Source: Candidatus Saccharibacteria bacterium UBA3225 (GTDB lineage: Bacteria; Patescibacteriota; Saccharimonadia; Saccharimonadales; Saccharimonadaceae). Taken from it: a stretch of 7,113 nt of DNA. Of the stretch, positions 5,954 through 7,113 are shown one piece after another. The DNA lies in assembly GCA_002363515.1 (NCBI GenBank), contig DEVX01000051.1, positions 1 to 7,113 of the forward strand. The letters run 5' to 3'. Position numbers and translations under genes: made by a program. The notes under the pieces were generated by a model. The model made no database searches and was not told the DNA's origin. It saw nothing but the letters and a program-made list of their open reading frames with translations. Position 1 is the first letter of the stretch, and each line of letters begins with the position of its first letter.

Positions 5954-5986
5954 TATATTATAGAACACTTGCGCGTTTTTGTCAAT
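5954..5986 (-). promoter_or_regulatory. Consensus sigma70 promoter of paralog B, with conserved spacer
   Basis: Perfect -35 TTGACA (5980-5985), a 17-base spacer, and perfect -10 TATAAT (5957-5962). Predicted start is near 5950, leader about 46 bases. The block differs from the paralog A promoter at only two spacer positions, while the leaders after it are unrelated apart from the ribosome site area. Confidence 0.92.
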
Positions 5987-5997
5987 TTTGCTAAACT
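5969..5997 (+). promoter_or_regulatory. Possible der promoter, giving a leaderless or near-leaderless mRNA
   Basis: TTGCGC (5969-5974), a 17-base spacer, and extended -10 TGC-TAAACT (hexamer 5992-5997), which matches the consensus at 4 of 6 positions. The start would fall at or next to A6004 of the der ATG. The only purine run before the ATG (AAGG, 5998-6001 region) is too close to be a normal ribosome site, consistent with leaderless translation. TTGATA (5939-5944) with TAGAAC (5961-5966) is an alternative giving a leader. The call is tentative. Confidence 0.35.
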
Positions 5998-6003
5998 AAG
6001 GCT

Positions 6004-7113
6004 ATGAAATTACCAGTAGTAGCAATCATCGGCCAAACTAACGCCGGTAAATCTAGCTTATTCAATCGGCTCGTCCGCAAGCCTCAAGCAATCGTCGCGC
6101 GTGAGGCTGGCACAACTCGCGATAACGTAGTCGGAAAAGTAGAGGGCAAATATATCCTCATTGATACTGCTGGTCTTAAAGATCCAGACGACGAATTCGA
6201 GACGCACATTCAAGACCAAATCGATGACGCCGTCACCTCTGCAGACCTAATCCTAATCGCCATGGATTCCACTAAATATCCAAACCAAGACGATAAGCTT
6301 ATCGCCAAGAAGGCCCTCAAATCCAATAAACCAGTTTTGCTACTATTAAACAAGTCCGATATGGGCGAAGCTCTTCCTCTAGAAGAATTCTATAGTCTCG
6401 GTATCAAAAACCCGCTTCGCGTCTCCGCAACAACCGGACTTCACCTCAACGAATTGCGCGACAATATCGAACAAGAACTCAAAGCTCTTAACCTTAATCT
6501 TGGCAAGAAAGAGCCAGATTCCAACGCATTAAAAGTTGCTCTCATCGGCCGCCCAAATGTTGGCAAATCCAGCCTGTTTAATTCCTTGGCCAAAAAACAA
6601 CAAGCTATCGTGGCAAATCTTTCTGGCACCACTCGCGACATTAACCGTACCGAGCTCAAATACAAAGGTCAAACCATCGAGCTGCTCGACACTGCCGGCC
6701 TACGCAAGCCCGGCAAAAGGGAAGTGGGCATCGAAAAATTCAGCGCCCTACGTAGCCTTGCCGCCATCGAAGAAGCCGACGTCTGTTGTTTACTCATAGA
6801 TAGTACTGAGCCACACTCCAAACTCGACCAATCGCTTGCTGGCGAAATCGTCAAAGCTGGTAAAGGTATCATTCTTGTAGTTACAAAAACCGACCTCGAG
6901 CACAAAGAGTCCGACGAAATTCTCGACAATCTCGAGTATGATTTCAATTTCATTCCATACGCACCCGTCATCATGACATCTAGTCTTACCGGCAAAAATG
7001 TTACTAAAATCTTTGAGTTAGCACAAAAGATCGACCAAGCCCGTCACGCCGAGCTTAAAACTTCCGACCTCAATAAGCTCCTCGAAGATGCCGTGCGCTC
7101 ACATCCGCCAGCC
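6004..7113 (+). CDS. der: Ribosome assembly GTPase Der (EngA), 3' end outside window
   Basis: Der is an essential tandem GTPase that helps assemble the 50S ribosomal subunit. 370 residues are visible, against a usual length of about 435-490, so only the end of the C-terminal KH-like domain is missing. Domain 1 has G1 GQTNAGKS (10-17), GTTRD (36-40), DTAGL (54-58), NKSD (116-119) and SATTG (141-145). Domain 2 has GRPNVGKS (182-189), GTTRD (208-212), DTAGL (229-233), TKTD (294-297) and SSLTG (326-330). The KH-like region begins near residue 345. Two departures: domain 1 reads GQTNAGKS where GRPNVGKS is usual, and the domain 2 base-recognition motif is TKTD in place of NKxD. ATG 6004 starts directly at the conserved VAIIG strand, so no upstream extension is needed. 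There is no good ribosome site. It is divergent from paralog B. Confidence 0.96.
   Translation, partial: MKLPVVAIIGQTNAGKSSLFNRLVRKPQAIVAREAGTTRDNVVGKVEGKYILIDTAGLKDPDDEFETHIQDQIDDAVTSADLILIAMDSTKYPNQDDKLIAKKALKSNKPVLLLLNKSDMGEALPLEEFYSLGIKNPLRVSATTGLHLNELRDNIEQELKALNLNLGKKEPDSNALKVALIGRPNVGKSSLFNSLAKKQQAIVANLSGTTRDINRTELKYKGQTIELLDTAGLRKPGKREVGIEKFSALRSLAAIEEADVCCLLIDSTEPHSKLDQSLAGEIVKAGKGIILVVTKTDLEHKESDEILDNLEYDFNFIPYAPVIMTSSLTGKNVTKIFELAQKIDQARHAELKTSDLNKLLEDAVRSHPPA

Noticed and set aside
1..7113. Possible recoding of TGA, as in some CPR lineages
   Set aside because: All seven visible stops are TAA or TAG, but the genes read through cleanly in the standard code with no in-frame TGA, so recoding as in SR1/Gracilibacteria is not supported; seven stops is too few to draw more from.

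Overview
The window looks like chromosome from a small-genome bacterium of the Candidate Phyla Radiation (Patescibacteria), most likely a Saccharibacteria (TM7) relative. This is an inference from short lineage-type hypothetical genes, compact intergenic gaps, E. coli-like promoters and Shine-Dalgarno sites, and standard-code reading frames. No 16S or other decisive marker is present. I see no transposase, integrase, phage gene or CRISPR array.

Layout. (1) Bases 1-616, plus strand: the C-terminal end of a HerA-like/YjgR (DUF853-type) ATPase with its charged coiled-coil tail. It ends at a weak bidirectional hairpin. (2) Bases 655-3467, minus strand: a three-gene operon (97-aa helical protein, 88-aa protein, 749-aa protein) read from a recognisable promoter at 3496-3525. 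The last two genes overlap by 8 bases. The large protein has a disordered Pro-rich N-terminal region, a long charged coiled coil and a Gly/Ala-rich membrane-type segment. (3) Bases 3587-3663, minus strand: tRNA-Glu(CTC) with encoded CCA, its own promoter and a strand-specific terminator. Facing away from it is a VanZ-family membrane protein (3775-4224, plus). The two divergent promoters appear to share one palindromic -35 hexamer, TTGCAA. (4) Bases 4241-5986, minus strand: two consecutive single-gene cassettes. Each has a consensus sigma70 promoter, a strong ribosome site, a 243- or 258-aa protein of unknown function, a stop codon, 7 bases, and a GCCACC-type hairpin terminator. The two proteins are distant paralogs. 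(5) Bases 6004-7113, plus strand: the GTPase Der (EngA), cut by the window end inside its C-terminal domain.

The most noteworthy signal is the twin cassette. The two proteins have diverged strongly, but their promoters match at 31 of 33 positions, including the spacer between -35 and -10, which sigma factors do not normally constrain. That suggests a dedicated operator inside the spacer and a co-regulated, highly expressed lineage-specific protein family. Its function cannot be read from the sequence. The housekeeping genes (der, tRNA-Glu) and vanZ appear independent of the cassettes.
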